Shown here: piece after piece, positions 7,627-16,350 of the stretch | Layout of the letters: each line of letters opens with the position of its first letter | Position numbering within the stretch: the stretch's first letter is position 1 | Assembly (NCBI GenBank): GCA_002499085.1 | Contig: DAKD01000027.1 | Location: forward strand, 15,770 to 79,769 | Direction: 5' to 3' | DNA from: Methanomassiliicoccales archaeon UBA280 | GTDB lineage: Archaea > Thermoplasmatota > Thermoplasmata > SG8-5 | DNA: 64,000 bases | Translations under genes and position numbers: made by a program | Notes under the pieces: model-generated | The model's input: only the letters and a program-made list of their open reading frames with translations | Databases searched by the model: none | Told to the model about the DNA's origin: nothing

Positions 7627-10379
7627 AGGGACCTACGCCGGCGCAGGAAATAGGCGAATACTGCCGCAGCGATAAAAATCGCCGCGACTGTAATTGTGAT
7701 CTCTGTTGGGGACAGCGAGATTTGGGATGGGGGCGGTTCCTCGGGAGGTGCAGCGTCCACTATCTGCAATGTGCACCGGTTCTGCCCCTGAATGGTTCCG
7801 TTCGCCGGATGCACGGCTACGGCTGTCAGCAAATACTCGATGACGGAGCCGTCGTTGTCAGGCAGGTCCGTAGCCGTGACAGTGAACCTTGCCCTGCCAT
7901 CCGCATCTGTATCCTGATACATAGGTTCGACCATCGGTACTGCCGGGGACGCTGCCAGGGCGACAGAAGCCCCGCTGACGCTTGCCCCGTCCTGGTCTGT
8001 GACAAACACATCAACATAGGTGAAGCCCAATGTTCCGTCCTCGGAGATGTCGGGGCTGATTATGTCCGGGTCCGCAGACATCATGGCCGACAGGAAAGGC
8101 CTGCCTGCCGGATAAACGCGGATGAGTATCTGTCTGCTCGGGGCGTCTTCATACTCCCAGTCGGACGGGTCAGTGTACTTGGCCTTGACAATCTGGATTA
8201 TCGCCTCAGTCCCGTTGGCCTGGGCATCAGGGTCTGTCGGGTCGGCCCACGGTGCCGTGAAAATCACAGTCAGCTTCCCGGTAGATGAGGTGACACCGGT
8301 TTCGATTGATAGGGTTCCGACTGAGGCCGAGAGCTGGACAATGGCGCCTTCCACGGGGTTGGCGTTCTCGTCCTTGACTAGCACCGCCAGGGAAGAAGCG
8401 GAGCCCGAGATCACAGCCGAGGGCGGGGAAACAAACTGCGCGACCAACTTATGCGGGTTTGGACCCCTGATGGCCCTTAGAGACTGTATGTTGAATACTG
8501 AACCTGCATCGCTCTGCCAGCCTGTGAACCGGTCCGAGCGAAGAGCCTCGATGTTGGTTTTGTAGTGTAGCACATCATAGGGGAGGTCGTTGCATACCGC
8601 TGCCTGGGCCTCGAATATCGCAGCCTTTCTGACAGTGTCGTTGTCTGACGACCTGGCCAATTCTACCGCGGAGTCGAAGCTCGAGTTCCTGTATCCTGCA
8701 TGGTTCAACCCGACGTCCACACTCTCAGAGTGGAAGAGGCTGTATAGGAATTCCGGAGGCTCTGAATCTATATTGGTCCGGGACATGCACATGTCGAAAT
8801 CCCCGGACAGCATCCTGTCCTCTATGGAGCGGATGTCCATCGCAACCGAGTTGGTATATATGCCTACGTCCCTGAACTGGTTGGCAATCATCAACCCGGG
8901 CTGGGCACATATCGGGTCATAATTGGCCTCGGGAGTGAGCATCTCGATTAGGCCGCCTGCGCCGCTGCCTATGGGTGTGCCGTCGGGATTCATCCACCAT
9001 TTTCCATTCCCGGCCGCGGCAATGGCCTCGGCGCCGGAGAGCAGAGTTCCAGAGCTGTTGACCTTGTATCCCGCATTCGCCAGGATGTTCTTCGCCTCCT
9101 GCGGGTCAAAGCTGTACTTCCGTATGCTCTGGTTGTACCATGGGCTGATAGAGCTGATTGTGCCTTCGCCCGCGATTCCCGTGCACAGAAGCAGTCTCTG
9201 GACGATTGTGTTTTTGTCTATGCAATGGGCCATGGCCCTGCGCAGGGGCTTTCCTGCATCCGAGCCGGCCGTGTCGTATCCAAACGAACACCGTCCCATG
9301 TTGTATGCCAGATGGGTGAAGCTCTCGTCGAAGCTTTGGTATAGCGATATTCCGGGCTCGTTAGCGAGTTCCTGGATGAACGTTGGGGGCACTGACCATG
9401 CGATGTAATCGGTGTTGTTGCTCTTCAGCGCCAGCACCGCCGACTCCGCCGTCCTGAACGACCTGAACATGATGCCGCCCACATGCGACTGCTCGGCGAG
9501 GGAGCGCCCCCATTCGTCATGGCAGAAGTCTTCGTACGCGAAACCGGGCCCGAAGAAATGCGCGCGCCAGGCTGTGAGATTCGTGTAATCCCCTGAGGCA
9601 TTAGCCCATTTGAAAATCCCGCTACCTATGGGATTCGGATTGGAAAATTCGCTGGCTGCCGAGAGGTGCCAGGAATCATATGAATCCGGAACGTAACCCG
9701 AATCGCACCATATCTTAGCGTGGTCAACGGCCTGGCCAGACGCGGCACCCGCCCACACATGTTCGGGTAGCAGCCTTACTGCAAGCGTTCGGTTGAAGAA
9801 CTGCCAGTAGGGGACCTGGAGTGTGAACTTCAGCGCGGCTTTTGTTCCGTTCTCCCAGAGTTTCTCGATGCCCAGGCCGTGCGTGATGCTGTAATCACCC
9901 TCCATCAGGCAGCGCATATCGCCCCTGGATTCGGGTAACTGAGCCGCCACATGGTAGCTAAAGAGGATGTCCCTGATATCCATCTGATGGCCGTCATGCC
10001 ACATTACATTCGTGAAGTCGTAGAATATCACTGCCTCGGGGTGCGAAGAATCTGTCCATGTCGATTTGGGGGAATATCCGAAATTGCCAATCTCGCAGCC
10101 GGACCAGTCCGTTCCGAGACCTGTGGAATTGGCCGAGCCCACTGCGATGTAAGGTCTTATTTTACCTTCATCATCCAAGAAAACCGGCGTGTCATAGATC
10201 CACCGGGTCATCAGATGCGTCCAGTGGTCGATGCCGGTGTAGAAGGGGTTGGTGCTCTGGAGTTCGCCCTGCACCGCGACCCTGAGTATGAGCCCGTCCT
10301 CGGCCTGGGAGCTGGCCGGAGCCGGCACTATCGCTGCCGCGACCAGAAAAAATGCCACGAGGGGGGCGGCCCACCTCAT
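7623..10379 (-). CDS. Family 5 solute-binding protein with Ig-like tail and membrane anchor (paralogue A)
   Basis: 918 residues: signal peptide (1-25), a peptide/nickel-type SBP_bac_5 domain (about 28-620; e.g. 'RRAMAHCIDKNTIVQRLL' and 'FDPQEAKNILANAGY'), two Ig-like domains (about 640-745 and 765-875), a C-terminal membrane span (893-912) and a basic RRRRSL tail. The binding domain would face outward, held at the cell surface. Known relatives deliver oligopeptides or similar solutes to an ABC permease, but no permease or ATPase gene is present here. It is third in an ATGA-coupled run: its start overlaps the stop of paralogue B by four bases. Ligand unknown. Confidence 0.88.
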   Translation of the reverse strand: MRWAAPLVAFFLVAAAIVPAPASSQAEDGLILRVAVQGELQSTNPFYTGIDHWTHLMTRWIYDTPVFLDDEGKIRPYIAVGSANSTGLGTDWSGCEIGNFGYSPKSTWTDSSHPEAVIFYDFTNVMWHDGHQMDIRDILFSYHVAAQLPESRGDMRCLMEGDYSITHGLGIEKLWENGTKAALKFTLQVPYWQFFNRTLAVRLLPEHVWAGAASGQAVDHAKIWCDSGYVPDSYDSWHLSAASEFSNPNPIGSGIFKWANASGDYTNLTAWRAHFFGPGFAYEDFCHDEWGRSLAEQSHVGGIMFRSFRTAESAVLALKSNNTDYIAWSVPPTFIQELANEPGISLYQSFDESFTHLAYNMGRCSFGYDTAGSDAGKPLRRAMAHCIDKNTIVQRLLLCTGIAGEGTISSISPWYNQSIRKYSFDPQEAKNILANAGYKVNSSGTLLSGAEAIAAAGNGKWWMNPDGTPIGSGAGGLIEMLTPEANYDPICAQPGLMIANQFRDVGIYTNSVAMDIRSIEDRMLSGDFDMCMSRTNIDSEPPEFLYSLFHSESVDVGLNHAGYRNSSFDSAVELARSSDNDTVRKAAIFEAQAAVCNDLPYDVLHYKTNIEALRSDRFTGWQSDAGSVFNIQSLRAIRGPNPHKLVAQFVSPPSAVISGSASSLAVLVKDENANPVEGAIVQLSASVGTLSIETGVTSSTGKLTVIFTAPWADPTDPDAQANGTEAIIQIVKAKYTDPSDWEYEDAPSRQILIRVYPAGRPFLSAMMSADPDIISPDISEDGTLGFTYVDVFVTDQDGASVSGASVALAASPAVPMVEPMYQDTDADGRARFTVTATDLPDNDGSVIEYLLTAVAVHPANGTIQGQNRCTLQIVDAAPPEEPPPSQISLSPTEITITVAAIFIAAAVFAYFLRRRRSL

Positions 10380-13144
10380 GCTTTCTTCCTCCGCTTGAGC
10401 ATGTAGCCGAAGGCTGCGGCCGCGACGAAGATTGCCGCGAGGGTGAATGTTATTTCTGCCGGCGACAGCCCCGAGTCCGACCCGGGGGGCGGTTCTGTGT
10501 ACAAGTCAACCACCGTGATGGATATCGTGTTTTCGCCTTGGATGTGTGTGTCGGTCGGATGAATGGCAATTGCCGATAAGGAATACTCGGCCACAGTCCC
10601 GCCCGAACCGGAAATGTTGCCGACCGTCACCCTGAACCTTGCCCTGCCTTCCGCATCTGTGCGCTGGTCAGCAGGCTCGATGTCTATAACCGCCGGGGAG
10701 GCACTGAGCCCCACATTCGCATTTTCCACCGGAACGCCATCTTGGTTGACGACGAGCACATCAACATAGGTGAAGCCGGGTGTGCCACCGATGTCCGAGT
10801 CTATCACATCCGGGTCTGCTGTCAGGGATACTGAAAGGAACTCGGCCCCCTCCGGGAAGACCTTGACAAGGGTTATCCGGCTGGGCGCCGGTTCGTACAC
10901 AACATATTCGGGCGAGACATAGGTCGCATACTCTATGCTGATAAGCGCGCCGGAGCCGTTTATGACAGAGTCTATGTCGTTCGGGTCAGAATATGGAGCC
11001 GTGTAAGTAACAGTCAGCTTCCCGGTCGATGAGGTGTTGCCGAACTCCTGGGACAGCGCGCCGGCGGTCGCGTTCAGCTTCACCCCGGCCCCTTCCAGGG
11101 GATTGCCGTCCTGGTCCCTGACATATACAGTTATCTGGGTCGTGGAATTGGATAGGACGGCCGAGGGCGGGCTCATGAACTGGGCGATGACCTTCCACGG
11201 CCCGGGAGCGTGGATGTTGTACAGGGACTGCAAGTTGAATATCGAGCCTTTGTCGCCCACGACCCAGCCTGTGAACCTGTCCGAACGGTAAGCCTCGATG
11301 TTGGTCCTGTAATACAGAACGTCGTAAGGCAGGTCATAGCAAATCGCGGCCTGCGCGTCCAGTATGGCTTTCTTCTTCACGGCCGGGTCGCCCGTGCTCC
11401 TGGCCAGGTCGATGAGCGCGTCGAAGGAGGCATTGTTGTACCCGGGGTAGTTCTGGCCCACATCGGCATTATCGGAGTGGAAGAACGCGTGCAGGTAGTC
11501 GGCCGGCTCGGAGCCGATGCTCCAGCCCAGGATGTACATGTCGAAGTCCCTTTCGTCAATCCTGTCGACGATTGAGCCGAAGTCCATTGCCACTGATTGG
11601 GCATAGATTCCGATGTCGCGTAGTTGCTCAGCAATAATCGCTGGCCGCTGATAGCTGATTGGGTCATAGTGTCCTTCGGGAGTCAATATATCAATCAGGC
11701 CGCCAGATGAGCTCCCTATGTTCGATCCATCCGGATTCAGCCACCAGTTGCCGTTCCTGGCTTTTGTCACGTCGGCAAGCCCCGTGGTTGAATTGATGCT
11801 GCCGTCAGTCAGTTTATACCCTGCGTCGGCCAGTATCTGCTTGGCCTTCTCCGGGTCGAAATCATAGGTCGGGACCGAGGAATTGTACCATTCGCTGAAC
11901 GGTGACACCGGCCCTGTGCCGGCCACCCCAAGGTTCAGAAGATCTCTTTGGACAATTCTCTGCTTGTCTATGCAATGCGCAATCGCCCGGCGCAACGGCT
12001 TACCCACATCCTCACCTGTCTCGTTGTACCCGAAGGATTTCCTCCTCATGTTATAGGCCAGGTAGAAGAAGCCTTTCTCGGGGTTCTGCTGGAGGGCTAT
12101 GCCGGGCTCGTTGGCCAGCTCCTGCACGTATGTCGGCGGCACAGACCAGGCAATGTAATCTATATCGTCGGATTTCAGGGCCAGGACCGCGGCTTCGGCC
12201 GTCCTGAATATCTTGTATGTGACCGCGTCTATCTCGGGCTGCTTGGCATCCGAGCGGCCGTATTCATCGGTTCCGACATAGTCCCTGTACTTGTAATCCT
12301 CACTGAAGAAATGGTCGCGCCATGTGGATATCTTTATCGTGTGGCCGACCTCGTGGAATTCAAACTTGAAAGGGCCGCTTCCTATGCATGCGGCATTCTC
12401 GTATGCCTGGGCCGGCGCCGCAAGCCAGGGGTTCGAAAGGTAATCCGTGTCGCACCATATCTTGGCGCCGGATAGCTGGCCTGCTGCAACTGTGTTCCAT
12501 ATGTGCTCGGGCAACAGGAATGTGGATATCGTGGACCTGAAGAAGTCGGCGAACGGCTCCTGGACCTGGAACCTGAGCGCGGCCTGCAACCCATCGGCGC
12601 TCTCCCAGACCTTGTAAACATGCAGCCATCCAATAGCCGAGAAATTCGAACCGATGGCGCCCCCATTGGCCTTCAGCGGGTTCATTGAGCCGGACCAATC
12701 CGGAATCTGGGCCGCAAGATGCATCGAGAACATGATGTCCCTGACTGTCATCTGCACGCCGTCATGCCATGTAATATTCGTGAAATCGTAGAATAGTATG
12801 GCTTCCTGCTTCGTCTGGTTCTGCCAGACATTCTTCGGGCTGTAGCCGAAGTTCCCGATCGCGCAGTCAGCCCAGGAATCGGCTTTACCCGAGACATTGG
12901 CCGAGCCCACCGCGATGTACGGGACTATCTCGTCAGTGTCCGGGTCGGTGTTGATGGGGTCGTCGAAGATGTAGCTGAGCACGTTCCAGGACCAGACGTC
13001 GCCCACGATCAGGGGGTTGGTGCCCTTCATGTCGTCCTGCATGGCGACCCGCAGTATGAGCTCCGAATCCTGGGAGCTGGCGAGGCCGGGTGCAAGTGTC
13101 CCGGCGAGCATCAGCAGAGCCGCGGCGAACACGAGAATCCTCAT
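10376..13144 (-). CDS. Family 5 solute-binding protein with Ig-like tail and membrane anchor (paralogue B)
   Basis: 922 residues with the same plan as its neighbours: signal peptide (1-24), SBP_bac_5 domain to about residue 620 ('LRRAIAHCIDKQRIVQRDLL', 'FDPEKAKQILADAGYKL'), two Ig-like domains ('SPPSAVLSNSTTQITVYVRD' and 'GTPGFTYVDVLVVNQDGVPV'), membrane span near 895-913 and KRRKKA tail. The two copies share long near-identical phrases such as 'DIDYIAWSVPPTYVQELANE', so they arose by tandem duplication. The start overlaps the stop of paralogue C by the tetranucleotide ATGA, and its stop overlaps the start of A in the same way, implying one transcript and coupled translation. Confidence 0.88.
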   Translation of the reverse strand: MRILVFAAALLMLAGTLAPGLASSQDSELILRVAMQDDMKGTNPLIVGDVWSWNVLSYIFDDPINTDPDTDEIVPYIAVGSANVSGKADSWADCAIGNFGYSPKNVWQNQTKQEAILFYDFTNITWHDGVQMTVRDIMFSMHLAAQIPDWSGSMNPLKANGGAIGSNFSAIGWLHVYKVWESADGLQAALRFQVQEPFADFFRSTISTFLLPEHIWNTVAAGQLSGAKIWCDTDYLSNPWLAAPAQAYENAACIGSGPFKFEFHEVGHTIKISTWRDHFFSEDYKYRDYVGTDEYGRSDAKQPEIDAVTYKIFRTAEAAVLALKSDDIDYIAWSVPPTYVQELANEPGIALQQNPEKGFFYLAYNMRRKSFGYNETGEDVGKPLRRAIAHCIDKQRIVQRDLLNLGVAGTGPVSPFSEWYNSSVPTYDFDPEKAKQILADAGYKLTDGSINSTTGLADVTKARNGNWWLNPDGSNIGSSSGGLIDILTPEGHYDPISYQRPAIIAEQLRDIGIYAQSVAMDFGSIVDRIDERDFDMYILGWSIGSEPADYLHAFFHSDNADVGQNYPGYNNASFDALIDLARSTGDPAVKKKAILDAQAAICYDLPYDVLYYRTNIEAYRSDRFTGWVVGDKGSIFNLQSLYNIHAPGPWKVIAQFMSPPSAVLSNSTTQITVYVRDQDGNPLEGAGVKLNATAGALSQEFGNTSSTGKLTVTYTAPYSDPNDIDSVINGSGALISIEYATYVSPEYVVYEPAPSRITLVKVFPEGAEFLSVSLTADPDVIDSDIGGTPGFTYVDVLVVNQDGVPVENANVGLSASPAVIDIEPADQRTDAEGRARFRVTVGNISGSGGTVAEYSLSAIAIHPTDTHIQGENTISITVVDLYTEPPPGSDSGLSPAEITFTLAAIFVAAAAFGYMLKRRKKA

Positions 13145-15897
13145 TTCCTCTTCCTCCTAGCAATTACGTAGGCCAGGACAGCCAAAACAGCCGCTGCGGC
13201 TAACGCAATCATCGGGGCGCTAAGCCCGCCGGTCACTTCGGCAGTTCCGGCCGCCTCCCTGTCCAGCACCAGGAGAGTCATGTATCCCTCGGTCCGCATC
13301 GCATCGGGAGAGTCTGAGCTCCTGGCCTGTGCTGTGAGTGTGAATTCTCCGACCGAGCCGTCATCCGCTGAAAGGTTTGCCGCCGTCACTGTGAACGTTG
13401 CCTTCCCGTCCTGGCTGGCAGTTGCCCCGGAAGGAGTTATCGCAAGGGTGCCGGATGAGTCTGTCAGGTTCACCAGGGCATAGGGCACAGGATAGTTGTC
13501 CTGGTCTGTCACTTCCACGACAATGTTGGTGAAGCCGGGGGTTGTTCTGTCATCGCCCAGGTCGTCGATTATGTCAGGGTCCGCTGTTATCCGGAGGTTC
13601 AGGAACTGCGCTTCCTCGGGGTAGACAGTGACGAGGATGAACCTGGGCGGAGAGGGAGCGTATTTCAGATCCGGCACGGCCGCTGACGTGATCTGGATGA
13701 AGGCCTGGCTGCCGTTATCGATGTTGTCCTGTGTCGGGGGGACATACGGCGCCTTGAACGTTGTGGTGAAAGTCCCGTCCGCGCCCGATGCCCCAGTTTC
13801 CGGACTGAGTGCCCCCATTGTCGTGTCCATGCTCAATGATGCACCTCCCATGGGCTGGCCTTGGCCGTCTATCAGCGATATTGACAGCTGCGTGCTGGAA
13901 TTGGAGAACACTGCCAGCTTCGGTTCCATGAATCTCGCGTACAGGGCGAACAGGGGTTTCGGCCTAAGGTTGACTATCGAGTCCCTGTTGAACACATTGC
14001 CGTTCTGCATTATCCAGCCGATGAAGCTGTCCGTCCTGGCGGGTAGAATCGAACTGCGGAAATAAAGAACATCGAAAGGCAGGTCATACACCAGTGCTGC
14101 CTGGGCGTCCATTATGTACTTCCTCCTCAGGTCGTCATCCCCCGTCCTCCTGGCCATGTCAACAAGCTGGTCGAATGTGCGGTTCTGGTAGCCGGGATAA
14201 TTCTCTCCTATTTCGGCATTGCTTGAGTGACAGAAAGCGTATATGAAATCGCTCGGGTCGGAGCCTACGTTCCAGCCCAGAACATACATGTCGAAATTCC
14301 TTTCGATAATACGGTCGACGATGGAGCCGAAGTCCATGGCTACGGAATATGCATTGATGCCTGTGTATCTCAGCTGAAGGGCAATCATCAGTCCGGCCTG
14401 GGCCCTGATGGGGTCATAGTTGGCCTCGGGTGTGAGTATGTTGATGCCTCCGCCTGCTTCGCTGCCTATCGGCATTCCGTCGGGCCGAACCCACCATTTT
14501 CCCTCGCCGGCCGCCGCGATTGCTGCATCGCCTGTGAGATACGATGTCCCGTCGAAGACCATGTATCCTGCATCGGCCAGAATCTGCTTTGCCTTTGCAG
14601 GGTTGAAATCATATGTCGGCAGGCTCGTGTTGTACAACTCGCTCCCCGGGTTTACCGGGCCGTTGCCGGCCACGCCGTGGCACAATAGGAGCCTCTCTAT
14701 AATCTTCTGCTTGTCTATGCAGTGGGCCATCGCCCTCCTGAGGGGCTTGCCCGCATCCCCCAGCGATGCGTTGCCGTCCTGATATCCGAAGGATGTCCTG
14801 CGCATGTTGTACGCCATGTAGAAGAAACCATTCTCCGGAATCGCATAAAGAGACACGCCGTTCATGCGGCTGAATTCCCGAATGAATGTGGGCGGGATGG
14901 ACCAGGAGATAAAATCTATCTCGCCGTTTTCCATGGCCAGGACTGCGGCTTCGGCTGTCCTGTATATCCTGAACGTCATGGCATCTATCGCAGGTTGGTG
15001 AATAGTTCTATTCGGAAAGGCTGCCTCGACATAGGACTTATAGGCGTAATCCAGAGAGTGGAAATGCTCCCGATACGTGTCCAGCCTGATTATTTGGCCC
15101 AGCTCCCAGTATGCGAACTTGAAAAGGCCCGAGCCGACAGGCGGATCGTTCTCGTATGCCCAGGCCGGCGCCACAAGCCAGGGATTCGAAAGGTAATCCG
15201 GGTCGCACCAAATCTTGGCGCCGGAAAGCTGGCCCGAGACGGTATTTCCCCAGATATGCCACGGGAACAGTTTGGGGGACGCTGTTACCTTGAAGAAGTT
15301 TGCATAGGGTTCCTGAAGAACGAACTTCAATGCGGCCCTGTTACCGCTCTCCCAGACTTTGTGAATGCACAGCCAGCCCGTCCTGGAGTAATTCGAGACA
15401 TGCCACTCGCCGCCTCTGTCCTTCAGCGGGTTCATTGACGAGGACCACTCGGGAATTTGGCCTGCCAGGTGGAACGAGAACATGATGTCACGTACCGTCA
15501 TCTGGGTGCCGTCATGCCATGTAACGTTCGTGAAATCGTAGAAGATTATGGCTTCCTGCTTGCTGGCATTCAGCCATGTATCTTTGGGGCAGTACCCGAA
15601 ATTGCCCATGGCACAGTCGTCCCAGGATTCTGCCTTCCCCGAATGGTTGGCCGAGCCCACTGCTATGTAGGGCATGACTTCCTGCGAATCGTAATCCACC
15701 AGAACCGGATAATCGTAAATCCATTTCAGGACCATGTCTGACCATGCATCTGTGGCCACAATCGGGTTCAGCCCCTTGATGTCGTCGTGCATGGCGACCC
15801 GCAGAACCAGCTCGCCCCCTGCATCCTGGCCCGAGGCAATAAAAGGCGGAAACATCATCATCAGGGCGAATGCTACCGCCAAAGCTCTCCGAATCAT
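13141..15897 (-). CDS. Family 5 solute-binding protein with Ig-like tail and membrane anchor (paralogue C)
   Basis: 918 residues: signal peptide (1-23), SBP_bac_5 domain ('RRAMAHCIDKQKIIERLLLC', 'FNPAKAKQILADAGYMV'), two Ig-like domains ('MEPKLAVFSNSSTQLSISLI', 'TPGFTNIVVEVTDQDNYPVP'), C-terminal span ('MIALAAAAVLAVLAYVIARR') and RKRK tail. It heads the three-gene run C-B-A. A minus-strand TATA box (TTATTATATATATACA, about 15924-15939) sits 30 bases before the ATG, so this run probably has its own near-leaderless promoter, separate from the upstream binding-protein gene. The AT-rich repeat region before it breaks what is otherwise a continuous ATGA-coupled series. Confidence 0.88.
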   Translation of the reverse strand: MIRRALAVAFALMMMFPPFIASGQDAGGELVLRVAMHDDIKGLNPIVATDAWSDMVLKWIYDYPVLVDYDSQEVMPYIAVGSANHSGKAESWDDCAMGNFGYCPKDTWLNASKQEAIIFYDFTNVTWHDGTQMTVRDIMFSFHLAGQIPEWSSSMNPLKDRGGEWHVSNYSRTGWLCIHKVWESGNRAALKFVLQEPYANFFKVTASPKLFPWHIWGNTVSGQLSGAKIWCDPDYLSNPWLVAPAWAYENDPPVGSGLFKFAYWELGQIIRLDTYREHFHSLDYAYKSYVEAAFPNRTIHQPAIDAMTFRIYRTAEAAVLAMENGEIDFISWSIPPTFIREFSRMNGVSLYAIPENGFFYMAYNMRRTSFGYQDGNASLGDAGKPLRRAMAHCIDKQKIIERLLLCHGVAGNGPVNPGSELYNTSLPTYDFNPAKAKQILADAGYMVFDGTSYLTGDAAIAAAGEGKWWVRPDGMPIGSEAGGGINILTPEANYDPIRAQAGLMIALQLRYTGINAYSVAMDFGSIVDRIIERNFDMYVLGWNVGSDPSDFIYAFCHSSNAEIGENYPGYQNRTFDQLVDMARRTGDDDLRRKYIMDAQAALVYDLPFDVLYFRSSILPARTDSFIGWIMQNGNVFNRDSIVNLRPKPLFALYARFMEPKLAVFSNSSTQLSISLIDGQGQPMGGASLSMDTTMGALSPETGASGADGTFTTTFKAPYVPPTQDNIDNGSQAFIQITSAAVPDLKYAPSPPRFILVTVYPEEAQFLNLRITADPDIIDDLGDDRTTPGFTNIVVEVTDQDNYPVPYALVNLTDSSGTLAITPSGATASQDGKATFTVTAANLSADDGSVGEFTLTAQARSSDSPDAMRTEGYMTLLVLDREAAGTAEVTGGLSAPMIALAAAAVLAVLAYVIARRKRK

Positions 15898-16350
15898 GTT
15901 TTCCCGGCAAAAGCATTCTTTCTGTATATATATAATAACATTGGTACGGTGTTTTGTATATTATATAAGTATATTGGTACAACGTTTTGTAGGCGCGCGA
16001 TGTAATAGCATGACCGAGCGTCCTGTCGAAACTGCGTTTCGACGGATATTTGTTCACTGCGTTCACAAAATAAGCAGGCGGGCGGATTTTCTTCTTTTGC
16101 AGCCATTTTTCTTTTTTGGAGCCCGACTTAACACCTTGGACACCCTGCTAACCACATAGATTTTTCGAGCAGGCTTACCAGAGTTTTTTCTATTAATGAA
16201 TTTTTCTTTTTGACGACGGTAAGCCAGCGGAGAAAAATCTTTCAAAAAGAAAAACTCCAGCGCAGCGAGGTTTATAAAAAAGAAGAATGGGGGTACAGGC
16301 GTTTTGTATATTATATATAATTATTGGTGCAGTGTTTTGTAAAGGCCGGG
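15898..16350. repeat. AT-rich intergenic region with four GTTTTGTA-box repeats
   Basis: Two ~50-base direct repeats (15941-15991 and 16289-16341) flank about 300 bases. Each repeat is itself two ~33-base units of the form GGTrC-3/4 bases-GTTTTGTA followed by TATATTATATAA. Box copies start at about 15941, 15974, 16289 and 16324. TATA boxes inside the repeats face the minus strand. The centre holds a GTCGAAA/TTTCGAC hairpin (16025-16043) and a large nested palindrome (16158-16240). Two small open frames here have no recognisable product. I read it as a promoter/operator array or a relic insertion splitting the secreted-protein operon. Confidence 0.6.
16158..16240. repeat. Nested palindrome
   Basis: An outer stem AGATTTTTC (16158-16166)/GAAAAATCT (16232-16240) encloses an inner stem GGCTTACC (16172-16179)/GGTAAGCC (16218-16225), with short internal loops between. 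The two-stem plan resembles the elements at 48480-48738. Confidence 0.6.

Noticed and set aside
15894..16245. Two small minus-strand frames in the AT-rich spacer (about 70 and 60 codons)
   Set aside because: They are made of the repeat boxes and palindromes; composition explains them and no family matches.
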